A DNA stretch of 64,000 bases from Mactromeris polynyma (taxonomy: Eukaryota > Mollusca > Bivalvia > Venerida > Mactridae). Numbering within the stretch: the first letter of the stretch is position 1; the number at the start of each line of letters is the position of its first letter. The DNA is taken from the NCBI GenBank assembly GCA_032209605.1, contig JASFXZ010000003.1, positions 5,892,807 through 5,956,806 on the forward strand, read 5' to 3'. The notes under the pieces were generated by a model, which worked only from the letters and a program-made list of their open reading frames with translations, was not told the origin of the DNA and ran no database searches. The translations under genes were made by a program, and so were the position numbers. Shown one piece after another: positions 46,867 to 57,571 of this stretch.

Positions 46867-49383
46867 TTACCACTTTATGTTCAATGCAAGCATATCAAAT
46901 TTTAGATCTTCCGTGCCAAATATACCTACACCATTTTTACACGGTGTGTAAAACTTGTACTCTCTAGGTAATACCATCCAATCTATAATAAAATGTCTAA
47001 AATTGCCGTTTGATCCACACAGTAATGGCCAATAATTTCCTGAATGCCAGGCAGGCACTACTAAAACACCTTTTGCCTTACAACTCTCCATTTTTCTCAG
47101 AACTCGAGCTACCAGAATTACAGGAGGAACGTACAAACCAAAATGTTCAGCCCAATCATATGTGAACGCATCCACCCCGGAAGATTTACTGCACCAAAAG
47201 CGCGAGTAAAATATGGTTAATTTGGCATTATGCTCTGATGCAAAATAATCAATCTCTAATTTACCCCATCTTGACTCTATCATATTCAAAATGGTGAAAC
47301 TAATTCCCCAGTCATCTTTCTCAACAATTTTTGACAAATAATCTGCTTTTGTATTTTCTCTGCGTGGAATCCATTCAACTTCTAAATGTATACAATTTTT
47401 TGCAGTCATATTTAAGATTCTAATAGCTAAATCCTGTAATTCTGTTTTCATGGACCCCTTTTGCACTATACTACATACGTTTGTATTATCTGTAAACCAT
47501 TTTACCCTTTGGCAACACAAAATGTGTAAGAGCGAATTAAGCACTCTATAAACTGCACATAACTCTCTCCATGTGGATGATTTGCCGGCTTCGTCTGCAG
47601 ACCATGAGCCATGACACACCCCATTAACCGTGCCTACCTCATACCCAGCATACCCTGTACCGGAAGCATCACTATATACTATTTTCGAGCATGCATTAGA
47701 CGAATTTAAACGACGCACATTGGTAGTATTAAGTGCATTTTCCCAAAATGACATTTGAGATAAACTCTCGTACGACAATTTAATGAATGATTGCCACGTC
47801 GGAGCTTTCAATATGTCAATGCTTAGATACCTGGTCATGATCTGTGACACTGTTCCAATGACAATGCTCATAGAAATAATTTGTCCAACCAGACTGGCAA
47901 CATTCCTAACGGAAACCCTTGATCTACCCTTAATGCCCCTCAAAGTTGTAATGGCTTTATCTATTCGCCTTTGAGGAATGCTAATTTCATACTGTTCTGC
48001 ATTTAAAATAGCCCCTAGCCATTCAAGCACCTGAACCGGCTCCCATATTGACTTATCGACTTTAGGTATGAGCCCCGAAGCCAACAAATCACGTTTTATT
48101 TGATTTCCTAACATCTTTGTGCTATCATAAGAACCTGCCGTACCGAAACCATCATCGAGAAACATTATGACCCTTTTCCCCTCGCCTCTCCATTTAGCTA
48201 TCAATGGGCGGGTGAACTTTGTATACAGATAAGGGGCTACCCCCAAACCAAAAGGTAATACTAGAAATTTGAAATAACATTTTTCTCCTCCTGCAGTTGT
48301 AAAAGAAAAGCCAAGATACTCAGTGTGTTTATAATATATATCAATGAAGTGATAGGCCGAGTGTATATCAAACTTAATCATCCAGCTTCCCTTCTCTAAA
48401 TACAATAGAGCAAGTCGGAGATCTTCGTATTTTACCGATTGCTTCCAAACATGTTTGTTAACCATGCGCAAATCTAAAATCAAACGTTTTTTCCCATTTG
48501 TATGATTTGACACCGAAAGCGGATTAACAACTGTCGGCATATGGGAACATTTTTCAATCAATCCCCTCTCTAACAAATCATTGACAGCTTCAATGACAAA
48601 GTCCCTTTCCCTAATCGCTGAAATGTTATTCTTTGAAAAGGATTTTGGAGGTTGCGAATAGAATGGTATTCTATATCCATACATTATGGTATCCAAAATA
48701 AATTTGCTTGCGCCAATAGATACCCAAAATTGAAAGTGATTTTTAAGTCTGTTCTTGACAATCATGTGTTTTTGCCCTTGCTCATATACAAAGTAATCAT
48801 CAGTGAAACGATCATGGTCATACATAAATGAATTACAAATAGCATACTCATCTTCAACATTAACACCATGTTTCCCCATTGACACATTTTCCACCGTCTC
48901 ATTTCTTGAGGGATTGTTCAGGTTGCTGGCCTGGCTTGGTGTATGGACAATTCCGCCTGATATGATTGAGCTCCCCGCACGCGAAGCATGGCCCGACTGC
49001 TGAGAAGAACGGTCGAATACCGGAAGTTGGGTTTCCGTAGCCTCGAAAAAGATTATTCTTTCCTCCGTATGGCTGTGCCGACTGAAGAAATGTTGGATAT
49101 CCAGTTGTACTAGTCCCCTGTGTACCATACATGCGCATACTATCCGAATAACCGTACGCAGCAGACGGTTTCCGTTTTTGCGTTTTCGGCTTCTGTGTGG
49201 TTTTCTTCCGTTTAATGGCTCTCTGCTCCGCTCTGTTAATCTTCGACTCGTCGTCAGAGTCACTGGCCAGAGGGTTTGACTGATACTGTCGAACTGTCTC
49301 CCACCCACCATCACTTGAATCCGCCATGCGTATGTGTTTATTTCTGACGTGTACTCTCCCCCGTAATTCATCAAGTAATTCAC
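46867..49383 (-). CDS. Retrotransposon reverse transcriptase / RNase H
   Basis: RT motifs in order: RLILDLRMVNKHV, MIKFDIHSAY, LPFGLGVAP, RVIMFLDDGFGTA (FLDD catalytic pair) and EWLGAIL. RNase H follows with IVYSDASGTGYAG, WRELCAVY, WFTDNTNV and NTKADYLS, all four acidic positions present. The last about 150 residues (DYFASEHNAKL, SGVDAFTYDW, GVLVVPAW) are the extra C-terminal domain seen in DIRS-order polymerases. The first about 160 codons overlap the gag-like ORF in the +1 frame and look like its shadow, so the real protein starts near 48900 by frameshift, splicing or internal initiation. Intact, no stops. Confidence 0.9.
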   Translation of the reverse strand: MNYLMNYGGEYTSEINTYAWRIQVMVGGRQFDSISQTLWPVTLTTSRRLTERSREPLNGRKPHRSRKRKNGNRLLRTVIRIVCACMVHRGLVQLDIQHFFSRHSHTEERIIFFEATETQLPVFDRSSQQSGHASRAGSSIISGGIVHTPSQASNLNNPSRNETVENVSMGKHGVNVEDEYAICNSFMYDHDRFTDDYFVYEQGQKHMIVKNRLKNHFQFWVSIGASKFILDTIMYGYRIPFYSQPPKSFSKNNISAIRERDFVIEAVNDLLERGLIEKCSHMPTVVNPLSVSNHTNGKKRLILDLRMVNKHVWKQSVKYEDLRLALLYLEKGSWMIKFDIHSAYHFIDIYYKHTEYLGFSFTTAGGEKCYFKFLVLPFGLGVAPYLYTKFTRPLIAKWRGEGKRVIMFLDDGFGTAGSYDSTKMLGNQIKRDLLASGLIPKVDKSIWEPVQVLEWLGAILNAEQYEISIPQRRIDKAITTLRGIKGRSRVSVRNVASLVGQIISMSIVIGTVSQIMTRYLSIDILKAPTWQSFIKLSYESLSQMSFWENALNTTNVRRLNSSNACSKIVYSDASGTGYAGYEVGTVNGVCHGSWSADEAGKSSTWRELCAVYRVLNSLLHILCCQRVKWFTDNTNVCSIVQKGSMKTELQDLAIRILNMTAKNCIHLEVEWIPRRENTKADYLSKIVEKDDWGISFTILNMIESRWGKLEIDYFASEHNAKLTIFYSRFWCSKSSGVDAFTYDWAEHFGLYVPPVILVARVLRKMESCKAKGVLVVPAWHSGNYWPLLCGSNGNFRHFIIDWMVLPREYKFYTPCKNGVGIFGTEDLKFDMLALNIKW

Positions 49384-49687
49384 TGACCACCTTCAAGTTT
49401 CCATTGTCTATAGCACTATATCCTTGTTTAATAAGTTCTTCCAGTTCAGAATTAAAGTCGTATTGTAACCTATTGCCTTCGAACCTCCACCGAATTTCTC
49501 TGTCAGCCTTCAGCTTTTTAATGTCCTCCGTAGTTAACGAACGTTCACGCACTTCAGATTTTAACAAATTAATTTCATTTTTCTGTCCTTTCAATTCATT
49601 TAGAATTTCTTTTAAGTTGTTACTAATGTCCAATTGCACATTATTAGTACACGAATTATTTTCGCCAACGCCCAATGTATCGTCCAT
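48899..49687 (-). CDS. Retrotransposon gag-like protein with zinc knuckle
   Basis: I take the ATG at 49685-49687 (AACAATGG, A at -3 and G at +4), 11 bases after A1; the frame is open further into A1 but without an ATG. The 262 residues have a coiled-coil-like Leu/Lys/Glu section near the N-terminus (about 25-80), a basic stretch with KRKKTTQKPKTQKRK, and a CCHC knuckle CFACGELNHIRRNC near the C-terminus. This layout fits an RNA-binding structural protein. It overlaps the RT frame by about 485 bases. Confidence 0.8.
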   Translation of the reverse strand: MDDTLGVGENNSCTNNVQLDISNNLKEILNELKGQKNEINLLKSEVRERSLTTEDIKKLKADREIRWRFEGNRLQYDFNSELEELIKQGYSAIDNGNLKVVSELLDELRGRVHVRNKHIRMADSSDGGWETVRQYQSNPLASDSDDESKINRAEQRAIKRKKTTQKPKTQKRKPSAAYGYSDSMRMYGTQGTSTTGYPTFLQSAQPYGGKNNLFRGYGNPTSGIRPFFSAVGPCFACGELNHIRRNCPYTKPGQQPEQSLKK

Positions 49688-49697
49688 TGTTATCGAT

Positions 49698-49856
49698 TTT
49701 TGTGTGTGGACGGCCGACTGTCTCAAGGCTGAATGACAAAACCGGTTACTCAACCACGCACGAAACCTCGTGCGTAAAACGCCACCTATCGGAGCTTATA
49801 CCAAGGGAAATTAATTTTCGTCTAATTCGTTAACTCAAACAACAGAAATTATATTT
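49698..49856 (-). repeat. Split direct repeat A1
   Basis: 159 bp at the 5' terminus of the retrotransposon, same as A2. Probably carries the promoter and leader; no TATA box is obvious. Confidence 0.9.
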
Positions 49857-51563
49857 ATCGCACTATTCGAAGTGCGTTAACATTAATTGATTGAATTGTC
49901 ACACCTAGGCTAATATAAGCAAAGCATGTTTATATATATATTATTTATTAAACTTTGGAGAAAAGTAGAAACCAATTGATATAAGTTATATTTTATAATT
50001 TTATATCAGTTTTCTTGCCAAAAAAGTATGTCAAACAAGAAATGTCATGAACAAGCAAAGATAAACATTGGGCCTAGCGGGGATTTGAACCCAGGACCCT
50101 TTGCATGTACGGCAAGAGTCTGATCAATGTATTCCAAATGATTCGAAATTTACATTCTCATTAGGGTGGCCTTGCCTTAATTTATATACTATTGTACATT
50201 GACATACCTGCAGATCAGCTGTGAGTCCACAAACATTATCCCATATTTCATTAATCCTATATCCAGAGTACGAACGTACTGAAATATCGCTATCCGTAAT
50301 AATACCTAAGGTATTTTGCCTGACTATGTCGACTATCAAAGACAGGATGAACTAAATAAACAGCAGAATGGATGATCCTTTGCAAATGAAAATACAAGAC
50401 GCTTATATGAACATCTTTTAACGATTTATGTCGAAAATATATCCCTAAATACTATAATTGTAAAAAGCCGTCAATGTTCAAATACCTTGAGTTGCTCAAA
50501 TGTAAAAATGAACTTAATGGATAGTGCCGTATTTTCTGTTCTGTTTTGTACTTACATTTGATCTTAAAACAGGATAACTTTTGGACAAATATAGAAAAAC
50601 CTTAAATGGATACGCTTTTTTTGTTTCCTTAAAAAATAAAGAAGTTAAGGGGGTGGCCGTGTTTTCCATTCCGGCCGTAATTTTGATAAAAATGTTCCGA
50701 CTTTTAGACAAAACTTTATAATCTTCTAATTCAAATAATTTCAAATTAAAACTTATTTAGGAAAGCTACTCGTGCCCTCTAATATGCAAAATAATGTTTT
50801 AAGATATCTTTAAGAATAAAGAAGTTATGGGGGTAGCCGCGTTTTCCTTTCCTTTTTGGCCGCAATTTACGACCTGGCCGCGTTTTAAACCTGTCCTTGA
50901 ATTTCACACACTTGAAATTTAAAAATATAGGCAGTCATTACGTAGTTGTTATATCAAATGATAAGTCTGATATTAATGAGAAAATCGTGTTTCCAAATTC
51001 TATATAATTCCCCCGCCCCCTTTATTACTCTAATCAAAATTGGTGATAAAAGAGAATATATATATTAATAATTAAAATTAAATCGCGATTTCGTGTTTAT
51101 AAATTGGGAGTGTGTAGTCAATACGCATCGTTTTGATGTTAATACACTTGTGTCACATAATAGACCTTCATTTCACTGTCAAATTATTGTAGGCAAATTG
51201 CATATTTGTAAAAATCGTATCATCTTATCTAATCACCCGCTACAGCGGCTTCTCACCTTGTTAATCACCTCGTTAAGCGAGCACGCGTCATTACGTAACA
51301 CAGTCAACAAACATAACAATACATTGTCGTTATTTAAGCACTGACTCAAAGATTGAATTGATAAACCTTTCAAAATTCATTTATTATGCAAATGATATTA
51401 GAACTCCATAATTGCCCTTTCCTCATGTCAATATAATGACAAATTAAAGGAATGCAATTTTCGAATTATCACATTTCATCATTTGATATGTTATGTTTGA
51501 AATATAGATATATTTATAAACAATAAAAAATATTATGCCAAACAATACACTTATCTGAAACAC
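49857..51563. other. Insert flank, right
   Basis: No gene. A tRNA-like fragment sits at 50069-50124. AAAGAAGTTAAGGGGGTGGCCGTGTTTTCC (about 50638) recurs in similar form about 185 bp later (AAAGAAGTTATGGGGGTAGCCGCGTTTTCC), a diverged tandem repeat. ACGCATCGTTTTGATGTTAA at 51121 repeats a left-flank phrase. Confidence 0.5.
50069..50124 (-). other. tRNA-like fragment (3' half, possible SINE remnant)
   Basis: Read on the minus strand it has GGGTCCTGGGTTCAAATCCCCGC, a good T-arm with B box, followed by TAGGCCCA like an acceptor end. The anticodon stem is weak and no matching 5' half, D-arm or A box is visible, so it is not an intact tRNA gene. A tRNA-derived SINE piece or tRNA pseudogene is likely. 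Confidence 0.4.
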
Positions 51564-51799
51564 AGGGGTTGAAAAGTCTTCGATATAGGGGTTGAAAAGT
51601 CTTAGAAATAGGGGTTGAAAAGTCTTCAAAGTAGGGGTTGAAAAAGATAAATGTAGGGGTTGAAAATATTCAAACTAGGGGTTGAAAAGTCTCAACAGGT
51701 AGGGGTTGAAAAGTCTTGAAATCAGGGGTTGAAAAGTCCTGGGGTTGAAAAGTCTTCATTTGAAAAGTGGGGTTGAAAAGTCCTGGGGTTGAAAAGTCT
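51564..51799 (-). repeat. Right array of AAGACTTTTCAACCCCT (inverted)
   Basis: About eleven copies of AGGGGTTGAAAAGTCTT, the complement of the left-array motif, with a near-regular period of about 23 bases and unrelated 5-9-base spacers (CGATAT, AGAAAT, CAAAGT, GAAATC). Two central copies have a changed second half, and the last few are packed tightly. Confidence 0.9.
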
Positions 51800-51982
51800 G
51801 TAACCTATATGTATACTTTCAACGGCGCATATGCAGTACCACAATATGTCATCCGTAAAAATGATTTTTATGACGATAATGGGACATTCAGTATCATAAT
51901 GTAACATCAGGGATATTACTTTATTAATGTATTTTTGTTGGAGAAAGAACTCAATACGTGTACATAACTCAAGACACTATTT

Positions 51983-52424
51983 TATCAATACAATACAATA
52001 CAAATTTATTCATGATTTTGGCCACCAGCCCATAACACAAGTATATATCACAATCATATATACAGTACACAGGTGTTAATGCAATATATCAGTAACAAGA
52101 TAATTTACCATTACAGACGTTAAATTTCCAAGTACATAGCTACAAAGATAAGAGCTCTTTTCTCAGGTCGGAAGCATAATAAATAAAACATGCAAGAGAT
52201 TGAATTATTTGCTCATTTGTACATGCTTATAACATTGTAATCTTATGATTACTTGTGACCGCCAATACTTTATTGGAATGTAACGCTTTCTTAAATCACC
52301 CAATATAAGAAGGGCAAATAATTTGCAAAGAAGGTTTGCTCTTGCTATGTTGTTGTGTCGTCCTGTTTCTATAGCACTTTGTTTTGAGAAGTTATTCCTT
52401 ATGATCATACGATAATATCGATTT
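51983..52424 (-). pseudogene. LINE 3' end, decayed (copy B)
   Basis: Fifth copy of the same LINE remnant, carrying the same deletion of the EDELHF motif as copy A. Confidence 0.55.
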
Positions 52425-52509
52425 ATTATTTAGATACTCGCCATCTGGAGCAATTGTGAGGTAAGTGATTCAACATCTCTTCTAAGTAATTTGTCAAGAA
52501 TTTGTAGTA

Positions 52510-53240
52510 ATGGGGCGATCACACTGGCTCGAATGAGCTTCCGTTTGTTTTCCGTATACGAAAGTGGTGTGATTTTTTAAACTGGCCGAATGTCCCTCCG
52601 AATGTGTTTTCCCCAATGTATCACCGAATGCTTTCCGAATGTTTTCAGTATGGTTTCAGAATGCTTTCAGAATAGACCGAATACTTCCCACATTTTGACT
52701 TCGAAAGGTCTCCTTTCCGAACGCTTTCCGTATGCTTTCCGAATGCTTTCAGAACACGGCGAATAAACCTAGAATGGACCGAACTCTTTCCGCATGCTTT
52801 CCGAACGTTTCCGGCTTACTCTGACGGATACTGAAAACCTTCGGAAAGCATTCGCCATGTTCTAGGTCCATTCGGGGTGTTCGGAAAGCATACGGAACCC
52901 AGCATCTCCAAATTTTCATTCCGAATGCACCAAGAACAAGACGCATGCTTCCCGAACGTTTTCCGTACATGCCGTATGCTCCTAGAATGCTTCCCGAATA
53001 CTTCCCGAATACACATGGACGCCACATTCGGATGGTCGATGAAAATTATTTTGAACATGCACAACCCATTTTTGGAGCTACAGAATGCCGTTCCGTATGC
53101 ATCTGTACGGAGCCGAACAGCAAGTATGCTCCTAGAACACACCGAATGCTTCCCGAATATGATCCGTTCGCTCCCCAAACACCCAAATTCCTATTCGGAA
53201 AACAAACGGAATGGCATTCGGGCCAGTGTGATCGGGCCAT
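52510..53240. mobile_element. 731-bp inverted-repeat element, copy B
   Basis: Same length and near-identical to 38344-39074, same insertion point. It came with the segmental duplication, which is therefore younger than the insertion. Confidence 0.85.
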
Positions 53241-55152
53241 AAGAAATAATGATATAGACTACGGATTGACAAGTTTTTCTTTCTGGATTTACAAAGTATA
53301 TATAACGAAGACATTTACTTACTAATATGCAAATTTATTTCACACACATTTATCATGTGTACATAAGATTATCTTTGAATGTATACTTTACCAAAGAGCA
53401 ATACTCGTGCATTTATTTGTATTTGTCCCTATTAAAATGCACCTTTTAGCAGCGATAAACATTAAAATGAAATTAAAACCACGAGTTTTAATGAGTTTGA
53501 TGATGATTTTTTGCAGGAGCACTCGACTGTCAAACTTTGTAGGTTGCGATCCCGGGGAAGGCGCATGTTCATGTTCTATTAGGCAATTTGACTTAAGATA
53601 AGCGGCAACCCAAATGATTTGGCAATGTGGAGATGTTGCCAGTCGCTTGCAGTAAAACTGATCAGTACTAGTTGGTATAACGCACAAGCAACTGATCGCC
53701 GTACAAAACTCAAATACAGTTAGAAAAAGGCGTACACAATTCAATACAAAGGTGAAACATGAAATATTTGAATACTTCTATAAGTCAATTGTGTTGATTT
53801 CTTTCAAATTCCAAATTCGACAACGTTAGAATGTATTACCAACATATTCTAACGATATGGCATAAGAAGCTGACAGTTGTCGCCACATTGTGAAATGTGT
53901 TGCCTATTTAACCATGGACTCTACTAGAGGCTTTAGAGAGTGCCGTTAACTAGCAACCAAAAACTTTGCAAGATCATAGGTGTTCTCTTATAGTATTTCA
54001 CTTCGAAATTTTGTTTAGAGTATGTGTGAACATATACGCAAAATAGAGAATTAAAACAATTTACGAAATATGGACGTTCATTCTTAACACGTGTTTCTAG
54101 AGCGTGAGAGAGATTTTGTGAATATGATGATTTTGTGCTTCGAAAGGAATAAATAAAATGTTAACAGTTAACATCTTATCTCTTGTTTTATGAACGAAAA
54201 CTCCCACTATACGATCGATTCATGAGTTACAAACGGGCGATAGGCGTACAAAAGTGTATCGGTCACCGATCTCTCGTTCGCAGGGTATGTTACAATTATG
54301 TTAACCATTAACGTTGAATTGTTTTGACGTTATCCGAAATGGACGAGACACCATTGAATTAAATCGTTCATTGTTTCTTTAAAAAAGGCAGTAAAACTGA
54401 TTTATAATAACATAATGTCATGAGCTGTACAGTTTCGATCCTATTAGTAAAGTATTGTGTGTGTTTGTATATTTTATTCCGAACAACTGATCGTTCCCAC
54501 GCTGACCACCTTTTGTGGCGTTCAGCCAAAACCACGACATGGCCCGTACATCTTGGTGTCAGGCTCACTGTTGTAAGCGGGGAGTTCATGTGTAGGCGGC
54601 TAATCGCCATGGATTCTAATTCATAATTAACTTATGACAAATAACAAAGTGAAAGAGCTACCCCGAATAAGCACAGTATTGACATAAACAACTTATTTTC
54701 ATGTTTAATTCGCTGAACAGTAAACGACCTTGTCATAATAAACAAGCGATATATTTTAATAACTTAATAAAAACTAGGAAACTATGTATTGAACAATTGT
54801 ATTTCTTGTGCACGATGCATTGCTTTTCTAATTGTAATTGCCTCGTTACCATTGTATTAGTATTTTGTATATTATGTACACATGTTGTCATGTTTTACTT
54901 CTTCTTCATGTCATGAACTGAGATATGTAAATAAACTGTTAACAAAGATGGTCCGCGCAATCTGAATGAAGCAAATTTGTTGCAATATGAAGGTTTAGAT
55001 TTGTTGTGCAACATGGATGAACACAAACCAAGACAAAACAACATCAAAGCACATTTGTTGTTTATTCGTTAAACGAAATATGTGATACGATTACAAATGT
55101 AGTTGAATTAGTTGATATGCATAATGATAGAGGTCCCTTATTTTGAGAAGTT
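53241..55152. other. Noncoding sequence, copy B
   Basis: Matches 39075-41175 of copy A apart from small deletions. No gene recognised on either strand. Confidence 0.4.
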
Positions 55153-55207
55153 GAACAACGGGGATTATCTTAAACATAGTGTGTATGTAAGATAATCCCC
55201 GTTGTTC
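55153..55207. repeat. 18-bp perfect inverted repeat
   Basis: GAACAACGGGGATTATCT (55153-55170) and its exact complement (55190-55207) flank 19 bases. It directly abuts the larger palindrome and is likewise absent from copy A (41193-41230). Confidence 0.9.
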
Positions 55208-55209
55208 AG

Positions 55210-55496
55210 GGGAGTTTGATAAATAAGCCGTATAGTGTTCACCGTGTTGACTTTGTAGACCCACATTGCTAAGGAGTACAATTTGAAGTAGTTGTGTGAT
55301 GATAAAGGGGATAAGACAGCTACTGCAATTACAATCACCAAACAAAGATAAAATTCATCTTTGTTTGGTGATTGTAATTGCAGTAGCTGTCTTATCCCCT
55401 TTATCATCACACAACTACTTCAAATTGTACTCCTTAGCAATGTGGGTCTACAAAGTCAACACGGTGGACACTATACGGCTTATTTATCAAACTCCC
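55210..55496. repeat. 287-bp near-perfect palindrome
   Basis: Arms 55210-55349 and 55357-55496 (140 bp each) are reverse complements with one mismatch seen, around a 7-base centre (AAAATTC). Copy A has only the right arm (about 41236-41372). The arms are almost unmutated, so the event is recent, or the arms are corrected against each other, or it is an assembly artefact. Confidence 0.9.
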
Positions 55497-57360
55497 TGGC
55501 TTATAAGTAAATGTCATTACTCTTCATGGCAAAATCAATTCAAATACCAAAAAATTCTTCCTAATGGTGTCCCTATTACTTTTATTCTACACAATTTATG
55601 TAAGCACTCCCAGTACCTTGATTCTACAAAATCTTTGGTGGAGGATCAATTTGTAGATATCGCATTCGGCCAATTAAGACATTGTTCGGTTTAATCTTCG
55701 TGCTTTTCCGGGAATTTACATATACCACCTCCCTTGCTGGCATTTGATATATAAATTTCTTTAATAACCTCAAACAGGTTTTTTTATTTTGCATATATTA
55801 ATGGGAGGTAATTCAACATACTGGTGCAGTCCGGGTGTTAATTAAATTGGAACATTTCCGTCCTGATGGTTGAAAATACTTTCTTGTAACTATTTACTTT
55901 GCTTCTGATAACAGTATGATACTAAATGGGACACAAATCATGATACGCTCCCTGACTGATGTTGTCTTGTTTACAAATTTAAACATACTTCATAGAAACA
56001 CATACAAATACAAAATTGTATTTTCACGAACCTATTCAGAGTCCAAAAGAGTTAAGGCTCGTGGTACCCATGTGATGAATTTAAGTTATATAAACTGAAT
56101 TAACGATAATTCGATATAAACATATTTCATTAATGCTACAGTACTTGAGGAAAATTGACAAGGAGCGTATCATGACCGTGCGACCACATACACGTATCAT
56201 GACCGTGCGACCACATACACGCATCATGCAATTTGTTCGTCTCTTAAAAGAGACAAACAGAAAGAAGTGCATACAGACGACTCTACAAACCCCTGACAAG
56301 GTCAACGGCTATGATATAGTGAAATAACCGCCGACCAAGGCAAGTGCTAAGCAGAATGCGCCCTACGCCGGATTATAAGTCAGTTAATGAAACATAACTG
56401 ACACCTTATATACAACTGCTTAATAACTTGTTAGCGACTTAAAAAGAAGGAATAGATACGTCAATACATAATTGAATCTTATGTTCAGAAATTTCAGTTT
56501 AGCATGGTATGCGATGTATTTCAATGGCAGACTTCCGCGTGAATTTAACAACATATTTTCAAAGTTACGTGACAACTGACACTATAATAAAATAGTTCTA
56601 AGCAAAAATATTATATCTAAGTTTGCATTTTTTACTCCCCTTTTAAATATTAGTACCCCCGGGGCATATAACGCAAATGATACGTAGCCATGCATTAGAG
56701 CAAACCTGTTCACACCTTTATATAACAATCGATGTTATGCATGTCTAGTCACCAGCGATAGCGAGATGATATAAGAAAGATGAGGAAGAAATATTTTGAA
56801 AAAAAAGATGGCCGGCTCAATATGAAGCAAGCAAATTAGTTGCAATCTGAAGGTTAAGATTTGTTATGGAACACAAAACATTGCCGAGTTAGTGAGATTA
56901 ATCATAGACAGCATAGTCGTTTTCAATATAGTTCATCAGTACTTATGGTATCTGTCGTGAAATCACAAACTTGTAACGTATAGATCTATCTGACAAAAAC
57001 AATACAAATGTTCGTGACTTGTACATAAAATCTAGAATCTTCTGAATTCAAACTCCGGGCAATTTTTCGAGGAGTTGATTAACAAACTACTCACTAGATA
57101 AATCTTGAATTATACTAAACATCAACTTTCAGGCGCAGTTGTTAAGGCAAACAATATTATGTTCATCTGGTTTTCATACAATAATGTCATGTTTACAACA
57201 ATAAGAATAACGCCTCTATCATGATCAAAATGTTTTCTTTGCAAGCATAAAACCCTTGCAATACTAGGATTCATTAATTTTCTTCGGAAGACAAAATACA
57301 TAACAATAATCAAGTAAATTTTTTTAGGATAGGTAAACATATGTATAGGCCTTATCAAAC

Positions 57361-57571
57361 GGTACGTTACCTTACCGAAATCCACTGGAAACGTAATCGT
57401 ACAGGTTTTTGTATGTACGTACATTTAAATCAACCTTATATTTAATATTATAACAAGTAATTAAAAGTTTATAGTGCATAATAAAGTTGTATTAGAAGTA
57501 GATTTCGGTAATGGAAAATGGATTTCGGTAAATTACTGAAATTCAGTGGATTTCGGTATGGTAACGTAACC
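57361..57571. mobile_element. MITE family M3, copy B
   Basis: Duplicate of 43210-43420 with the same inverted ends. Confidence 0.8.

Larger units (their letters stand above)
44454..49856 (-). mobile_element. Ngaro/PAT-type tyrosine-recombinase retrotransposon (5.4 kb)
   Basis: On the minus strand the order is A1 (49856-49698), gag-like ORF, RT/RNase H ORF, tyrosine recombinase ORF, B1 (45442-45337), A2 (45341-45183), B2 (44559-44454). A1/A2 (159 bp) and B1/B2 (106 bp) look identical by eye; B1 and A2 overlap by TATTT. Split direct repeats A1-ORFs-B1-A2-B2 define Ngaro/PAT-type members of the DIRS order, which integrate through a circular intermediate without target-site duplication. All three ORFs are free of stops and the repeats identical, so this is a young copy. 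About 620 bp without a gene separate A2 from B2. Confidence 0.9.
43824..51801. mobile_element. 7978-bp insert bounded by inverted 17-bp motif arrays
   Basis: Its edges are exact: copy A stops at CACATT (43823) and copy B starts at AACCTATATG (51802), while the sequence that continues copy A is found after 57974. Left array 43830-44003 and right array 51564-51799 carry the same motif in opposite orientation, as in foldback-type elements whose long ends are made of subrepeats. The core is an Ngaro/PAT-type retrotransposon (44454-49856). The remainder (44004-44453 and 49857-51563) has no gene. Whether the arrays belong to one transposon or to a host satellite that captured the retroelement is open. 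Confidence 0.7.

Noticed and set aside
49003..49383. First part of the RT open frame as real polymerase sequence
   Set aside because: It is the +1 shadow of the gag-like ORF (low-complexity, basic, no RT motifs); conserved RT sequence starts only after the gag zinc knuckle.
43830..51799. Reading the AAGACTTTTCAACCCCT arrays as CRISPR arrays
   Set aside because: Spacers are 0-14 bases and irregular, repeats are 17 bases, the arrays are inverted around a eukaryotic retrotransposon, and there are no cas genes.
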